Positions 18,400 through 27,421 of a stretch of 64,000 nucleotides of DNA are shown piece after piece. Below the pieces are notes generated by a model, which saw nothing but the letters and a program-made list of their open reading frames with translations, was not told the origin of the DNA and did no database searches. The stretch is from Dactylococcopsis salina PCC 8305 (GTDB lineage: Bacteria > Cyanobacteriota > Cyanobacteriia > Cyanobacteriales > Rubidibacteraceae), in contig NC_019780.1 of assembly GCF_000317615.1 (NCBI RefSeq), positions 2,005,840 to 2,069,839 on the forward strand, read 5' to 3'. Every line of letters starts with the position of its first letter. Positions within the stretch are counted from its first letter, which is position 1. Made by a program: the position numbers and the translations under genes.

Positions 18400-19230
18400 A
18401 TGTCCTTCGATAATCTCTGTAAACTCTTATCAGAAAAATATCCCACCAATTTTGCCAGTTGGGTACTCAAAACCCCACAAACCGATGTAGAAGTTCTCAA
18501 AACCGAACTCAGCATTGAACCCATTCGTGCTGATTCCGTCACTTTTTTACAACTACAGGGACGAATTCTCCATTTAGAGTTTCAAACCCAATGGCGATCG
18601 AAGCCACCGCTTCCTCTACGAATGTTAGATTATTGGGTGCGTCTCTATCGTTTGTATCGCTTACCGATTACCCAAGTGGTGGTTTTATTACTCCCCCCTC
18701 TTGAGACTGAGGTGATTGAAACCCGATTTACTTTAGAAAACACTGACCATCAATATCAAGTGATTCGATTATGGGAAGAAAATCCAGATAGGTTTCTCCA
18801 TGATCCCGCATTATTACCCTTAGCCCCATTAACGGCGACTAATGAGCCACAAACCTTGTTACAACAGGTAATTCAACAAGTGAATGAACTGGAAGAAGAG
18901 AAGAGGGCGGAAATTTCAGCTTACGCGCAAATTGTCGCTGGGCTAAAATATGAGAAAGATTTGGTGAAACGATTATTCAGGGAGGGGATGATGCGAGAGT
19001 CAGTAATTTATCAGGATATTATCAGAGAAGGAAGAGAAGAAGGAGAACAAAGAGAACGATCGCTGATCCTCCGTCAACTAACGCGACGAGTGGGCGAGTT
19101 ACCGCAACCGTGGCGCGATCAGGTCAATAGTCTCTCTCTAGAACAATTAGAAAATCTCGGAGAAGCATTACTCGATTTTCAGGGAATGGAAGATTTAGAA
19201 ACCTGGTGGCGTACCTTAGAGGAAAATTGA
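18400..19230 (+). CDS. Rpn-type PD-(D/E)XK nuclease with DUF4351 tail, copy 2
   Basis: This copy is nearly identical to copy 1 over all 276 residues. Visible changes are few: N29D, P100L, a short SEL to PDR change near residue 130, and R238Q. The active-site D45, E60 and Q62 are kept. The 50-bp leader, with the segment AAATTCAAGTCCATTT before the ATG, is also duplicated. The internal SD plus ATG-ATG is preserved at 18988-18993. No ordinary Shine-Dalgarno precedes the main start, whereas the internal start has a strong one. Confidence 0.82.
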   Translation: MSFDNLCKLLSEKYPTNFASWVLKTPQTDVEVLKTELSIEPIRADSVTFLQLQGRILHLEFQTQWRSKPPLPLRMLDYWVRLYRLYRLPITQVVVLLLPPLETEVIETRFTLENTDHQYQVIRLWEENPDRFLHDPALLPLAPLTATNEPQTLLQQVIQQVNELEEEKRAEISAYAQIVAGLKYEKDLVKRLFREGMMRESVIYQDIIREGREEGEQRERSLILRQLTRRVGELPQPWRDQVNSLSLEQLENLGEALLDFQGMEDLETWWRTLEEN

Positions 19231-19280
19231 GATAAAAAAGGGATAATGCTAAAATTCAAGTCCATTTCCCTTTTTTCTAG

Positions 19281-20126
19281 ATGTCCTTCGATAATCTCTG
19301 TAAACTCTTATCAGAAAAATATCCCACCAACTTTGCCAGTTGGGTACTCAAAACCCCACAAACCAATGTAGAAGTGCTCAAAACCGAACTCAGCATTGAA
19401 CCCATCCGTGCTGATTCCGTCACTTTCCTGCAACTACAGGGACGAATTCTCCATTTAGAGTTTCAAACCCAATGGCGATCGAAGCCACCGCTTCCTCTAC
19501 GAATGTTAGATTATTGGGTGCGTCTCTATCGTTTGTATCGCTTACCGATTACCCAAGTGGTGGTTTTATTACTCCCCCCTCCTGAGACTGAGGTGATTGA
19601 AACCCGATTTACCCTCGAAAACACTGACCATCAATATCAAGTGATTCGATTATGGGAAGAAAATCCAGATAGGTTTCTCCATGATCCCGCATTATTACCC
19701 TTAGCCCCATTAACGGCGACTAATGAACCACAAACCCTATTGCAACAAGTAGTGGAACAAGTGAATGAACTGGAAGAAGAGAAGAGAGTGGAAATTTCAG
19801 CTTACGCGCAAATTGTCGCTGGGTTAAAATATGAGAAAGATTTGGTGAAACGATTATTCAGGGAGGGGATGATGCGAGAGTCAGTCATTTATCAAGATAT
19901 TATCCGAGAAGGAAGACAAGAAGGAAGACAAGAAGAAGGACGATCGCTGATCCTCCGTCAACTAACGCGACGAGTGGGCGAGTTACCGCAATTGTGGCGC
20001 GATCGCGTTAATAGTCTCTCTCTAGAACAATTAGAAAATCTCGGAGAAGCGTTACTGGATTTTCAGGGAATGGGAGATTTAGAAACCTGGTGGGATACAT
20101 CCAACGATTATTCAAGGAGGGGATAA
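19281..20126 (+). CDS. Rpn-type PD-(D/E)XK nuclease with DUF4351 tail, copy 3 (altered end)
   Basis: This 281-residue copy keeps D45, E60 and Q62 and the internal start at 19869-19874. It differs from copies 1 and 2 by scattered synonymous changes, a GRQEGRQEEG stretch in the hinge, and a new C-terminus after DLETWW: the frame crosses into the truncated fourth copy and ends at a TAA (20124-20126) that overlaps that copy's ATG. The altered end reflects recombination between repeat units. Confidence 0.8.
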   Translation: MSFDNLCKLLSEKYPTNFASWVLKTPQTNVEVLKTELSIEPIRADSVTFLQLQGRILHLEFQTQWRSKPPLPLRMLDYWVRLYRLYRLPITQVVVLLLPPPETEVIETRFTLENTDHQYQVIRLWEENPDRFLHDPALLPLAPLTATNEPQTLLQQVVEQVNELEEEKRVEISAYAQIVAGLKYEKDLVKRLFREGMMRESVIYQDIIREGRQEGRQEEGRSLILRQLTRRVGELPQLWRDRVNSLSLEQLENLGEALLDFQGMGDLETWWDTSNDYSRRG

Positions 20127-20368
20127 TGCGAGAGTCAGTAATTTATCAAGATATTATCAGAGAAGGAAGACAAGAAGAAGGGCGATCGCTGATTCTCCGT
20201 CAACTAACGCGACGAGTGGGCGAGTTACCGCAACCGTGGCGCGATCGCGTCAATAGTCTCTCTCTCGAACAATTAGAAAACCTCGGAGAAGCGTTACTGG
20301 ATTTTCAGGGAATGGGAGATTTAGAAACTTGGTGGAGTCAATTGAACGAATTTTATCGTGTAGGTTAG
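20126..20368 (+). CDS. stand-alone C-terminal Rpn fragment (copy 4, possible antitoxin-like product)
   Basis: The ATG at 20126 overlaps the TAA of copy 3 and is preceded by AAGGAGG, a strong Shine-Dalgarno. The 80-residue product, beginning MRESVIYQDII, corresponds exactly to what an internal start at M198 of copies 1-3 would make, including the whole DUF4351-like region. The nuclease half of this copy is deleted at about 20090. It could be a mere remnant, but the intact frame, strong ribosome site and coupled start argue that it may be translated. A GTG at 20090 is a less likely start. Confidence 0.6.
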   Translation: MRESVIYQDIIREGRQEEGRSLILRQLTRRVGELPQPWRDRVNSLSLEQLENLGEALLDFQGMGDLETWWSQLNEFYRVG

Positions 20369-20412
20369 GCGATCGCTATGATATTAAAGTAGAACAGATT
20401 ACGCTCTAAAAC

Positions 20413-20625
20413 ATGGAAAAACAAGAACTTAAAGCTCTAATCAAAGAAACTGTGCGGGAAGTCATCTACGAAGAAAGACACAATTTATGTCAAATTTTGA
20501 TTCCCTATGTCAGCGATGAAGAACAACGGGAACTCGAAGCCGAGTTTGGTAAACCGACAACAGAAGATGATGAAGAATTAACCGATTTAACTGATTGGGT
20601 GAAAAGTGACGCGATCGCGCATTGA
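20413..20625 (+). CDS. small acidic antitoxin-like protein
   Basis: This 70-residue product is helical and acidic, with a Lys/Glu-rich N-terminal helix and a C-terminal TDLTDWV segment. Small proteins of this kind often accompany toxins in cyanobacteria, but no toxin frame follows: an ABC exporter remnant begins 55 bp downstream. I do not recognise a named family, and the antitoxin suggestion is a resemblance only. Confidence 0.5.
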   Translation: MEKQELKALIKETVREVIYEERHNLCQILIPYVSDEEQRELEAEFGKPTTEDDEELTDLTDWVKSDAIAH

Positions 20626-20680
20626 AGAAAGTCTTATCTGACCGTTGTTTAAAATCCGTTTTGCTACTTTTTTCTCAACA

Positions 20681-21820
20681 ATGCTTATTTTCCCGTCCAA
20701 TCATCCCCTTTCCCGTTTATTTCGCCACAGTCGCCGTTATGCAACTCAAATTTGGGGCGCGATCGCCTGTTCTATTCTCAATACCATCTTTGATTTAGCC
20801 CCACCCTATCTCATTGGAGTTGCGATCGATGTGGTGGTACAACAGGAAAACTCCTTGATTTCCCGTTTTGGCTTCACCAGCATCACCACCCAACTGGCGA
20901 TCGTTTCTCTGATTACTTTCTTGATTTGGAGTTTGGAATCTCTCACGGAATATGCTTACAGTCGTCTCTGGCAAAACTTAGCCCAAACCTTACAACATGA
21001 ATTGCGAGTAGATGCTTATGGTCATTTGCAAGAGTTGGAGTTGAGTTATTTTGAAGAACGAAGTACGGGCTTTTTTCTGGCGGTTCTTAATGATGATATT
21101 AACCAATTAGAGCGATTTTTGAATTTTGGGGCGTATGGATTTCTCCGTTTTTTCACGACGATTTTATTTGTGGGAGGAACATTTATTGTCTTGGCCCCTG
21201 GGGTGTCTTGGCTGGCGATGTTGCCGATTCCCTTTGTTTTGTGGGGGTCGATCGCGTTCCAAAAAAAACTTGCTCCCCGTTATGCCGAGGTGCGCGATAA
21301 AGCAAGTTTAATTAACACTCGTTTGAATAATAATCTTTCTGGTATTGCTACGATTAAAAGTTTTACTGCTGAAAGTTATGAACGCGATCGGGTTAAAAAA
21401 GAAAGTGAAGCCTATCGCCACAGTAATGGGAAAGCCATCGCTTTAAGTGCCGCGTTTGTTCCTTCGATTCGGATTTTAATTTTAATCGGCTTCACCGCCA
21501 CTTTATTTTTAGGGGGCTTAGAAGTCGCTAATGGCAATCTCTCGGCGGGAACTTACGGGTTTATTGTGTTTATTGTTCAACGCTTGTTATGGCCCTTTAC
21601 GCAGTTAAGTGAATTGATGGATGAATATCAACGGGCGATGGCTTCGATTTATCGGGTGATGAATTTGTTAGAAACGCCGATTGCGATCGCGAGTGGCGAT
21701 CAACCTTTACCAGTGCAGAAAGTACAAGGAGAAATTAAGCTCGATCGCGTGACTTTTTCCTATCCCGAACAAAAACCAGTTTTTAAGAACCTTTCTCTGG
21801 AAATACCAGCCAATAAATAA
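20681..21820 (+). pseudogene. ABC exporter, 5' part (NBD core lost)
   Basis: The frame gives a type I exporter membrane domain with about six hydrophobic segments (about residues 20-320) and the first strands of an ABC nucleotide-binding domain (IKLDRVTFSYPEQKP, NLSLEIPANK). It then stops at a TAA formed at the left end of the tnpB element. Walker A, the signature motif and Walker B are absent. The matching tail is found at 23254-23370. I use ATG 20681 rather than an upstream TTG at 20645. Without the ATPase core it cannot be a working transporter. Confidence 0.85.
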
Positions 21821-21913
21821 GAGTCCGACAGGACATCCTTAAACTAACAATTAACAAGTTGACAACATACAATAAACATCTTACCATAAAGAAGTTACCA
21901 ATAAATTAGGTCG

Positions 21914-23170
21914 ATGTTAACTTTAAACTATCAGTACCGAATCTATCCCGATCAATCTCAAGAAGAAAGGCTCCTTGAGATCATGGAAGTTTGTCGAAGT
22001 GCTTACAATTACGCGCTTCGAGAAATTAAAGATTGGTGTAATAGTCGAAAATGTAGCATTGACCGATGTAGTTTAGTTTCGGAATATATCATCCCTGTTG
22101 ATGCTAAATTTCCTAGCGAGTTAACTCAGCTTAATCAACTCCCCAAAGCGAAAAAGGAATTTCCGAATCTCAAACAAGTCCCCTCTCAAGTTTTACAACA
22201 AACCATTAAGCAGTTACATCGAGCATGGGACTTTTTTCGAGAAAGAGGGTATGGTTTTCCTCGATTCAAAAAGTTTGGACAATTTAAGTCAATTCTTTTT
22301 CCACAGTTTAAGGAATCCCCCCTTCTTTTCCCCCCTTACGAAGGGGGGTTAGGGGGGATGTGGCAAATTAACTTACCTAAAATTGGGAAAATCAGAATCA
22401 ATGTTCATCGTCCAATTCCAGATGGGTTCAAAGTTAAACAGGTTCGAGTCATTAGGAAAGCAGATCGATGGTATGTTTCAATTTGTATCCAATTAGATGT
22501 TGATGTCCCTGATCCACAACCTCATGGTCATCCATTAGGTGTGGACATCGGGTTAGAGAAATTCTTAGCGACCAGTGATGGGGTTCTCGTCAAACCGCCA
22601 AAGTTTTTTAAGAAAATGCAAAGCGAGTTGAAATTACTGCAACGCCGACTTTCTAGAAAACAGAAACGGTCAAAGAATTACGAGAAACAACGCATCAAGG
22701 TAGCAAGAATGCACCACAAAATTAGCAATACTCGAAAAGATTTCCACTATAAACAAGCTCATGCTTTGTGTGATGCTGGTGACATGATCTTCATGGAAGA
22801 TTTGGATTACCGCATTACATCTCAAGGAATGCTTGGAAAAGAAATGTTGGATGGAGGGTTTGGACAGTTCCGAACCATTACTCAACAAGTCTGTTGGAAA
22901 CGTGGAAAGTATTTTGATGTTGTTGAGGCAAGAGGAAGTAGTCAAACTTGCCCCAATTGTGGTGTTCACGTCAAGAAAGACTTGAGCGTAAGAGTTCATA
23001 AATGTCCTGAATGCAAATATGAAGCAGATCGGGATGTGGCGGCGGCAAGCGTGTTAAGAAATCGAGGATTAAATTTAGTACGGCGGGACTCGTCGGAAAG
23101 GAAACAGCCTGCTACCGATGGGGTTTCCCCTCAAGAGCGATCTGTCGGGGGATTGGGGAACCAGTCCTAG
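21914..23170 (+). CDS. tnpB: RNA-guided endonuclease TnpB, with in-frame repeat-derived insertion
   Basis: This 418-residue protein has an N-terminal helix-turn-helix-like region, a RuvC-like core with D211 in GVDIGLEK, E295 in FMEDLDYR and D374 (or D372) in ADRDVAAA, and a zinc ribbon with CPNC (346-349) and CPEC (364-367). All catalytic positions are intact, so it could be active with an omega-RNA. Residues about 134-149 (ESPLLFPPYEGGLGGM) have no TnpB counterpart that I recall and are encoded by a C-rich/G-rich palindrome of the kind scattered between genes here. Confidence 0.9.
   Translation: MLTLNYQYRIYPDQSQEERLLEIMEVCRSAYNYALREIKDWCNSRKCSIDRCSLVSEYIIPVDAKFPSELTQLNQLPKAKKEFPNLKQVPSQVLQQTIKQLHRAWDFFRERGYGFPRFKKFGQFKSILFPQFKESPLLFPPYEGGLGGMWQINLPKIGKIRINVHRPIPDGFKVKQVRVIRKADRWYVSICIQLDVDVPDPQPHGHPLGVDIGLEKFLATSDGVLVKPPKFFKKMQSELKLLQRRLSRKQKRSKNYEKQRIKVARMHHKISNTRKDFHYKQAHALCDAGDMIFMEDLDYRITSQGMLGKEMLDGGFGQFRTITQQVCWKRGKYFDVVEARGSSQTCPNCGVHVKKDLSVRVHKCPECKYEADRDVAAASVLRNRGLNLVRRDSSERKQPATDGVSPQERSVGGLGNQS
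22318..22361. repeat. C-rich hairpin repeat inside tnpB
   Basis: The segment contains CCCCCCTTACGAAGGGGGG, which can fold on itself, followed by TTAGGGGGG. The same motif occurs in intergenic arrays near 45300-45470 and 56150-56280. Here it lies in the coding frame of tnpB without a stop. Confidence 0.8.
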
Positions 23171-23253
23171 ATCAGTGCGACGCAGGAAGGTTCTTAGCTG
23201 TGAAGTTAGGAAGCCCTCGGTATAAGCTCTGCTTTACCGAGGGAGGATGTCAC
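23060..23253 (+). ncRNA. candidate omega-RNA / right end of tnpB element
   Basis: TnpB guide RNAs are usually made from the 3' end of tnpB through the transposon right end. This segment contains the tnpB 3' end, GC-rich stem-forming stretches and the terminal hairpin with CCTCGGTATAAGC and GCTTTACCGAGGG. The guide would be copied from DNA just after 23253. This follows from family knowledge; the limits are approximate. Confidence 0.4.
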
Positions 23254-23370
23254 GTCATGGATCAGGGAAAAATTGTCGAACAGGGAAAACACGAGGAATT
23301 AGTCGCCAGAAATGGCATTTACAATGGATTGTGGCAAGTGCAATCGGGAACTCTCGCAGCAAATAAATAA
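23254..23370 (+). pseudogene. ABC exporter, 3' tail
   Basis: The codons read VMDQGKIVEQGKHEEL and on to a TAA at 23368. This is the typical end of an ABC exporter nucleotide-binding domain, just after the H-loop. It completes the 5' part at 20681-21820, but roughly 150 residues of the domain are missing between them. Confidence 0.82.
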
Positions 23371-23381
23371 CGTAAAGGGAG

Positions 23382-24017
23382 ATGGGAGAAAAGGAAAAAT
23401 TATCTGGATATGGTTTAGCATTACATACCACTAGCCCCCAACTCGGATTAACTTTGAGTGATTTTCAAGGAGAAGAAAAGACACAAACTTGGGATTTAGG
23501 TCGAGATTTAGCGACGCATCTCCATGTATTATTACAAGAGTTGATTCACCCTCATTCTTGGTGGGAATTAAAATTGATTGCGGTGGCGAAAGGGCCAGGG
23601 AGTTTTACGGGAACACGCATCGGAGTAGCCACAGCCCGTACTTTAGCACAACAGTTAGATATTCCTTTATTTGCAATTTCGACTTTGGCTGCGATCGCTG
23701 ACTATGAAAAAAAACAGCATCAGTTTCCAGATCAAGATTTAATTGCGGTACAATTGCCAGCACGGCGTGAACAGTATTTTGTGGGGATTTATGAAGTCAA
23801 CGCAAACGGATTAATCTCTTATCTTCCAGATCAGGTGATGACAGAAACGGATTGGCAAGCAACTTTAAATCAGATTAGTCAACCCTATCATTTAGTTACC
23901 CCTACAGAAGAAACATTGGGGAAAACAGTAAAGAGTGTTCTCAGTTTAGCTGTGCAACAATGGGAACAAGGGAAACGCCCCAAAATAGAAGACGCTAAAC
24001 CTTTCTACGGAAGCTGA
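23382..24017 (+). CDS. tsaB: tRNA threonylcarbamoyladenosine biosynthesis protein TsaB
   Basis: TsaB partners TsaD and TsaE in making the t6A37 modification of ANN-reading tRNAs. The 211-residue protein has the ASKHA-like fold signatures of the family, notably AKGPGSFTGTRIG (about 68-80) and the start LALHTTSPQLGLTL. AAAGGGAG lies immediately before the ATG. The gene begins 11 bp after the exporter remnant, so its expression may once have depended on that transcript. Length is normal to slightly short. Confidence 0.88.
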   Translation: MGEKEKLSGYGLALHTTSPQLGLTLSDFQGEEKTQTWDLGRDLATHLHVLLQELIHPHSWWELKLIAVAKGPGSFTGTRIGVATARTLAQQLDIPLFAISTLAAIADYEKKQHQFPDQDLIAVQLPARREQYFVGIYEVNANGLISYLPDQVMTETDWQATLNQISQPYHLVTPTEETLGKTVKSVLSLAVQQWEQGKRPKIEDAKPFYGS

Positions 24018-24304
24018 CAATACTGATGTTGGGTTTCGCTTCGCTTCACCCAACCGACATCTAAGCCCCCCTTTCAAAGGGGGGTTGGGGGGATAAATCT
24101 CCCAATCTGCTGGTTGGTGTTGGGTTTTCCTTCGCTTCACCCAACCGACATCTACATCTAAGCCCCCCTTTCAAAGGGGGGTTGGGGGGATAAATCTCCC
24201 AATCTGCTGGTTGGTGTTGGGTTTCGCTTCGCTTCACCCAACCTACATCTAAGGTAACTGGTGTTGGGTTTCGCTATCCTTTACCCCACCGATATCGGTT
24301 CATG
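24018..24304. repeat. duplicated repeat block between tsaB and uvrC
   Basis: Two near-identical blocks of about 90-115 bp (about 24030-24118 and 24119-24230) each hold a GTTGGGTTT palindromic repeat and a CCCCCCTTTCAAAGGGGGG hairpin. A further GTTGGGTTTCGC copy follows. The genes on both sides converge. No gene is seen. Confidence 0.85.
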
Positions 24305-26176
24305 TTAGTGAAAATAATCATAAATTTGTTGTGCTAAGGCTTTGCCGATTCCTGGCACCGCTTGTAATTGTTCTAAACTGGCTTGACGGATGTATTCTAA
24401 CGATCGAAAATGAGCCAGTAAGGTTTGCTGTCGTTGAAACCCTAACCCTGGAATGTCATCCAAGCGCGATCGTTGCATTTTTGCTGTTCGCTGTTGGCGA
24501 TGAAAACTCACAGCGAAACGGTGTGCTTCATCTCTTAAGCGTCGTAATACTTGAACGCTAGGCTGTTCGGAATCGGTTTCTAAAGGGAATGATTCTCCAG
24601 GTAAAAAAATTTCCTCTCGTTGCTTCGCCAAACTGATGACAGCTACATCTTCTAATAAGTTCATCTGCTGTAATTGTTCCACCACCGCCGAAAGTTGTCC
24701 TTTTCCGCCATCAATCATTACTAAATCGGGAAACTCTGAATCTTCCTGTCGCGGTAAGTCTGGGTTTTCTACATATTTACGAAAGCGACGACGGATCACT
24801 TCTGCTAAACTGGCAAAATCATCAGAATGTCCCGATCGAACGCTAGTATCCTTAATTTTATAACGACGGTAACATTGTTTCGCTGGAATGCCATCAATAA
24901 ACACCACCTGCGATCCCACCGCATTTGATCCTTGAATGTGAGAAATATCGTAGCCTTCGATACGGCGAGGCGTTTCTGGTAAGTCTATGATATCTCTTAG
25001 GTCTTGTAAGGCTTGATGATTGCGATTAACTGCCCGTTGTGTTCTTTCTAACTCATAACGGGCATTTTGTTCGACCATTGTCATTAACTCTGCTTTCCCC
25101 TGACGTTGAGGAATAGTGAAGGTTACTTTTCCCCCTTTACGTTCAGTTAACCAGTGGCTAAGTAAGTCTTGATCTGGAATTGCTGAGGGAAGTAAAATCT
25201 CGCTGGGAATTTCCACCGCATCAACTACCGCGTAATGATCTTGAACCACTCGTTGTAAAATATCTTCTGAGGAAACAGAGGGAGATATATCGGCAAAAAA
25301 CCCCAATCGTCCCACTAATTTTCCCGCACGAACTTGGAACAATTGAATAGAAGCGTGTTGAGAGTTGGCGACGATCGCGATCGCATCACGGGAGACTGTA
25401 TCATCAGGAAGAGAAACCTTCTGATTCGCATTCAGTTGTTGAAGAGATTGAATTTGATCCCGAATTTTCCCAGCCTCTTCAAACTCCAAATTAGCCGCCG
25501 CTTCCTTCATTTTTGCTGTCAATTCACGCACTAATTCTTGGGATCGTCCTTGAAAAATCATTGCGACTTTCTGTAAGGTTTGGCGATAGTCTTCAGGGGA
25601 AATCAGTTGTTGACACACACCTGGACATCTTCCTAAATCATAGTTTAAGCAGGGACGATCTTTAAACAAAGGACGCGGACGTTGGCGTAAGGGGAATGTC
25701 CGTTTAATTAAGCCTAATGTTCGCCGTAAAGCGCCCGTATCCACATAAGGACCATAATAGCGATCTTTCTGGTTATTCCGTCTTCTTTTACGGGTGATAA
25801 AGATGCGAGGATAGTCTTCAGACCAAGTAATACAGAGATAAGGATATTTTTTGTCGTCTTTTAGCAGAACATTAAAATAGGGTTGTTCTTGTTTAACGAG
25901 GTTAGCTTCCAATGCTAACGCTTCCGCCTCGGTATCAGTGACGATAAATTCAATTTCCGCCACTTGTTGCACCATGATGTGTTTTTGTTCACTTAATGCT
26001 TGAGAAGGGCGAAAATAAGAACGGACGCGGGAACGGAGTTTGGTTGATTTCCCAATATAAATGATATTACCCGCTCGATCGCGCATGAAATAAACCCCTG
26101 GTTTCATGGGGATTTCTTGCAAACGGGCTTCTAATTGTTCTGGGTGATGAATTAGAGGTTTAACTGCAGTAGTCAT
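24305..26176 (-). CDS. uvrC: excinuclease ABC subunit C
   Basis: UvrC makes both incisions in nucleotide excision repair with UvrAB. The 623-residue protein shows an N-terminal GIY-YIG nuclease domain ([16 protein letters not shown]), a CX(n)C zinc-type region near residues 175-190, a UVR motif (about 200-240, [11 protein letters not shown]), the RNase H-like C-terminal nuclease (MIDGGKGQL), and tandem helix-hairpin-helix motifs at the end ([16 protein letters not shown]). The length is typical. Confidence 0.96.
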   Translation of the reverse strand: MTTAVKPLIHHPEQLEARLQEIPMKPGVYFMRDRAGNIIYIGKSTKLRSRVRSYFRPSQALSEQKHIMVQQVAEIEFIVTDTEAEALALEANLVKQEQPYFNVLLKDDKKYPYLCITWSEDYPRIFITRKRRRNNQKDRYYGPYVDTGALRRTLGLIKRTFPLRQRPRPLFKDRPCLNYDLGRCPGVCQQLISPEDYRQTLQKVAMIFQGRSQELVRELTAKMKEAAANLEFEEAGKIRDQIQSLQQLNANQKVSLPDDTVSRDAIAIVANSQHASIQLFQVRAGKLVGRLGFFADISPSVSSEDILQRVVQDHYAVVDAVEIPSEILLPSAIPDQDLLSHWLTERKGGKVTFTIPQRQGKAELMTMVEQNARYELERTQRAVNRNHQALQDLRDIIDLPETPRRIEGYDISHIQGSNAVGSQVVFIDGIPAKQCYRRYKIKDTSVRSGHSDDFASLAEVIRRRFRKYVENPDLPRQEDSEFPDLVMIDGGKGQLSAVVEQLQQMNLLEDVAVISLAKQREEIFLPGESFPLETDSEQPSVQVLRRLRDEAHRFAVSFHRQQRTAKMQRSRLDDIPGLGFQRQQTLLAHFRSLEYIRQASLEQLQAVPGIGKALAQQIYDYFH

Positions 26177-26232
26177 GTTTTTCCAGTTGGGGAGTGAGAT
26201 TCAAGCCATGTTTCTAATCAAACCTGATCAAA

Positions 26233-26604
26233 CTAATTTTTGAAACTTCCCAAAATTGCCTGAAATAGTCTTTCAATTTCTGCTTTCAATTGGCTAATTG
26301 CTGCTTCTAAAGAATCACAATAATCCGTTGCTAGCAAGTGAGCGTCGCCCACATCTGCACTCGACCAAAGATAAGAATGTTGTCCGATGGTTAGGGTTGC
26401 TCGCCATTGGTTTTCAGGAGCATCGATCGTGATAAAAAAGTATCTGGGCATCGTTTCATCAGGCTCGATCGTCAATTCTCCCCACATGGTAAACCCAAAA
26501 TAGTCTCGATTGGCTTGGTTAATATAATTCCAGTTAGTAAAATTGGGAAAGGCTCTTTGCGCTTGCTCTAAGGCTGGTTGAACTTCCGTTTCTGGCAGTA
26601 ACAT
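26233..26604 (-). CDS. conserved hypothetical protein, 123 aa
   Basis: No family is recognised. The protein is acidic, with aromatic-rich central strands (YFGFTMWGEL, YFFITIDAP, QHSYLWSSADVGDAHLL) and a C-terminal amphipathic helix. Composition and codon usage resemble its neighbours, and GGAG precedes the ATG within about 10 bases. No signal peptide or membrane segment is evident. It lies 56 bp upstream of uvrC on the same strand, so it may be cotranscribed. Confidence 0.65.
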   Translation of the reverse strand: MLLPETEVQPALEQAQRAFPNFTNWNYINQANRDYFGFTMWGELTIEPDETMPRYFFITIDAPENQWRATLTIGQHSYLWSSADVGDAHLLATDYCDSLEAAISQLKAEIERLFQAILGSFKN

Positions 26605-26755
26605 TTTCTTAAATCTCCTCCTGATGACGATCTTGAAGTGTCAGTCTGCTAATTCTGTCATGTCACTGAGATGTTTATAACTGGCGCGATCGAAGTTTTG
26701 TTTATTGAATTGATTTAACTTGCTTTCTATAGCGCGATCGAGCAGTGAATTTTCT

Positions 26756-26986
26756 TCACCAGAAACCACCAATCCTTTGTCTATTTAGTTCAATCAGTTC
26801 TTCAACAGTTGCAGACTCATCAAGATAATTCACTTCAAAATCAGGATCATCATCAGTAAAGATTATTGGTATATCGTCTTTTGGAAATTGAACATACCAC
26901 CTTACTGGTTCTCGATCACTTGAACGAGGATATTGATCACCATATCCCAGTTCACCCGTTGACTTGCGAACTACTTTGATAGGCAT
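26756..26986 (-). CDS. small hypothetical protein, 76 aa
   Basis: No family is recognised. The 76-residue sequence is acidic in its middle (IIFTDDDPDFEVNYLDE) and ends in a short helix (ELIELNRQRIGGFW). It follows no obvious partner gene. Reading it as a real gene rests on an uninterrupted frame, protein-like composition and a plausible ATG at 26986. Confidence 0.5.
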   Translation of the reverse strand: MPIKVVRKSTGELGYGDQYPRSSDREPVRWYVQFPKDDIPIIFTDDDPDFEVNYLDESATVEELIELNRQRIGGFW

Positions 26987-27101
26987 ATGTAATCCAAATT
27001 GTTTTTCTCTAGGATAGCAAAATCGTTAACTACTAAAGCCAATCGCGATCGCGCTACTCAGATGAAACAACGATCGCCTAATTTTATTTCGTTTAAACCT
27101 C

Positions 27102-27241
27102 TTTTGCCTCTTGCCTTTTGCCTCTTGCCTTTTGCCTTTTGCCTTTTGCCTTTTGCCTCTTGCCTCTTGCCTTTTGCCTTTTGCCTTTTGCCTTTTGCCT
27201 CTTGCCTTTTGCCTTTTGCCTTTTGCCTTTTGCCTCTTGCA
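27102..27241. repeat. heptamer tandem array, 20 units
   Basis: Twenty consecutive 7-bp units alternate between TTTTGCC and TCTTGCC (last unit ending TCTTGCA). On the other strand these are GGCAAAA and GGCAAGA, the same heptamers found inside the MITEs near 8.0, 11.0, 39.2 and 53.0 kb. Open frames across it on both strands are translations of the array. Confidence 0.95.
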
Positions 27242-27277
27242 TGCAAACCCTAAATACCTGATTTAGAATAGTTAGAT

Positions 27278-27421
27278 ATGGCACGTCAAAGAAAAAAATC
27301 TGATTTACCAACCAAAACTTGTGTTGTCTGTGGTCGTCCATTTACATGGCGAAAAAAATGGGCGAATTGTTGGGATGAGGTGAAATATTGCTCCGATCGA
27401 TGTCGGCGCCGAAAATCTTAA
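27278..27421 (+). CDS. DUF2256 zinc-ribbon micro-protein
   Basis: This 47-residue, highly basic protein has a CVVCGRPF motif and a CSDRCRRR motif, a likely four-cysteine zinc site (C-x2-C and C-x3-C), with [12 protein letters not shown] between them. This is the DUF2256 pattern. It starts at ATG 27278. Its TAA ends at 27421 and the methyltransferase ATG starts at 27422, so translation of the two is probably coupled. Confidence 0.82.
   Translation: MARQRKKSDLPTKTCVVCGRPFTWRKKWANCWDEVKYCSDRCRRRKS

Larger units (their letters stand above)
21821..23253 (+). mobile_element. IS200/IS605-group element of the tnpB-only (IS1341) type
   Basis: A tnpB gene is flanked on the left by a small hairpin GTCCGACAGGAC (about 21825-21836) and on the right by an imperfect hairpin ending GAGGGAGGATGTCAC at 23253. 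There is no tnpA, so transposition would need help in trans. It sits between the two halves of the ABC exporter gene. Exact ends are inferred from the exporter frames on each side. Confidence 0.75.

Noticed and set aside
27058-27341. Frames across the heptamer array on both strands
   Set aside because: The sequence is a simple tandem repeat; the products are low-complexity and have no start context.
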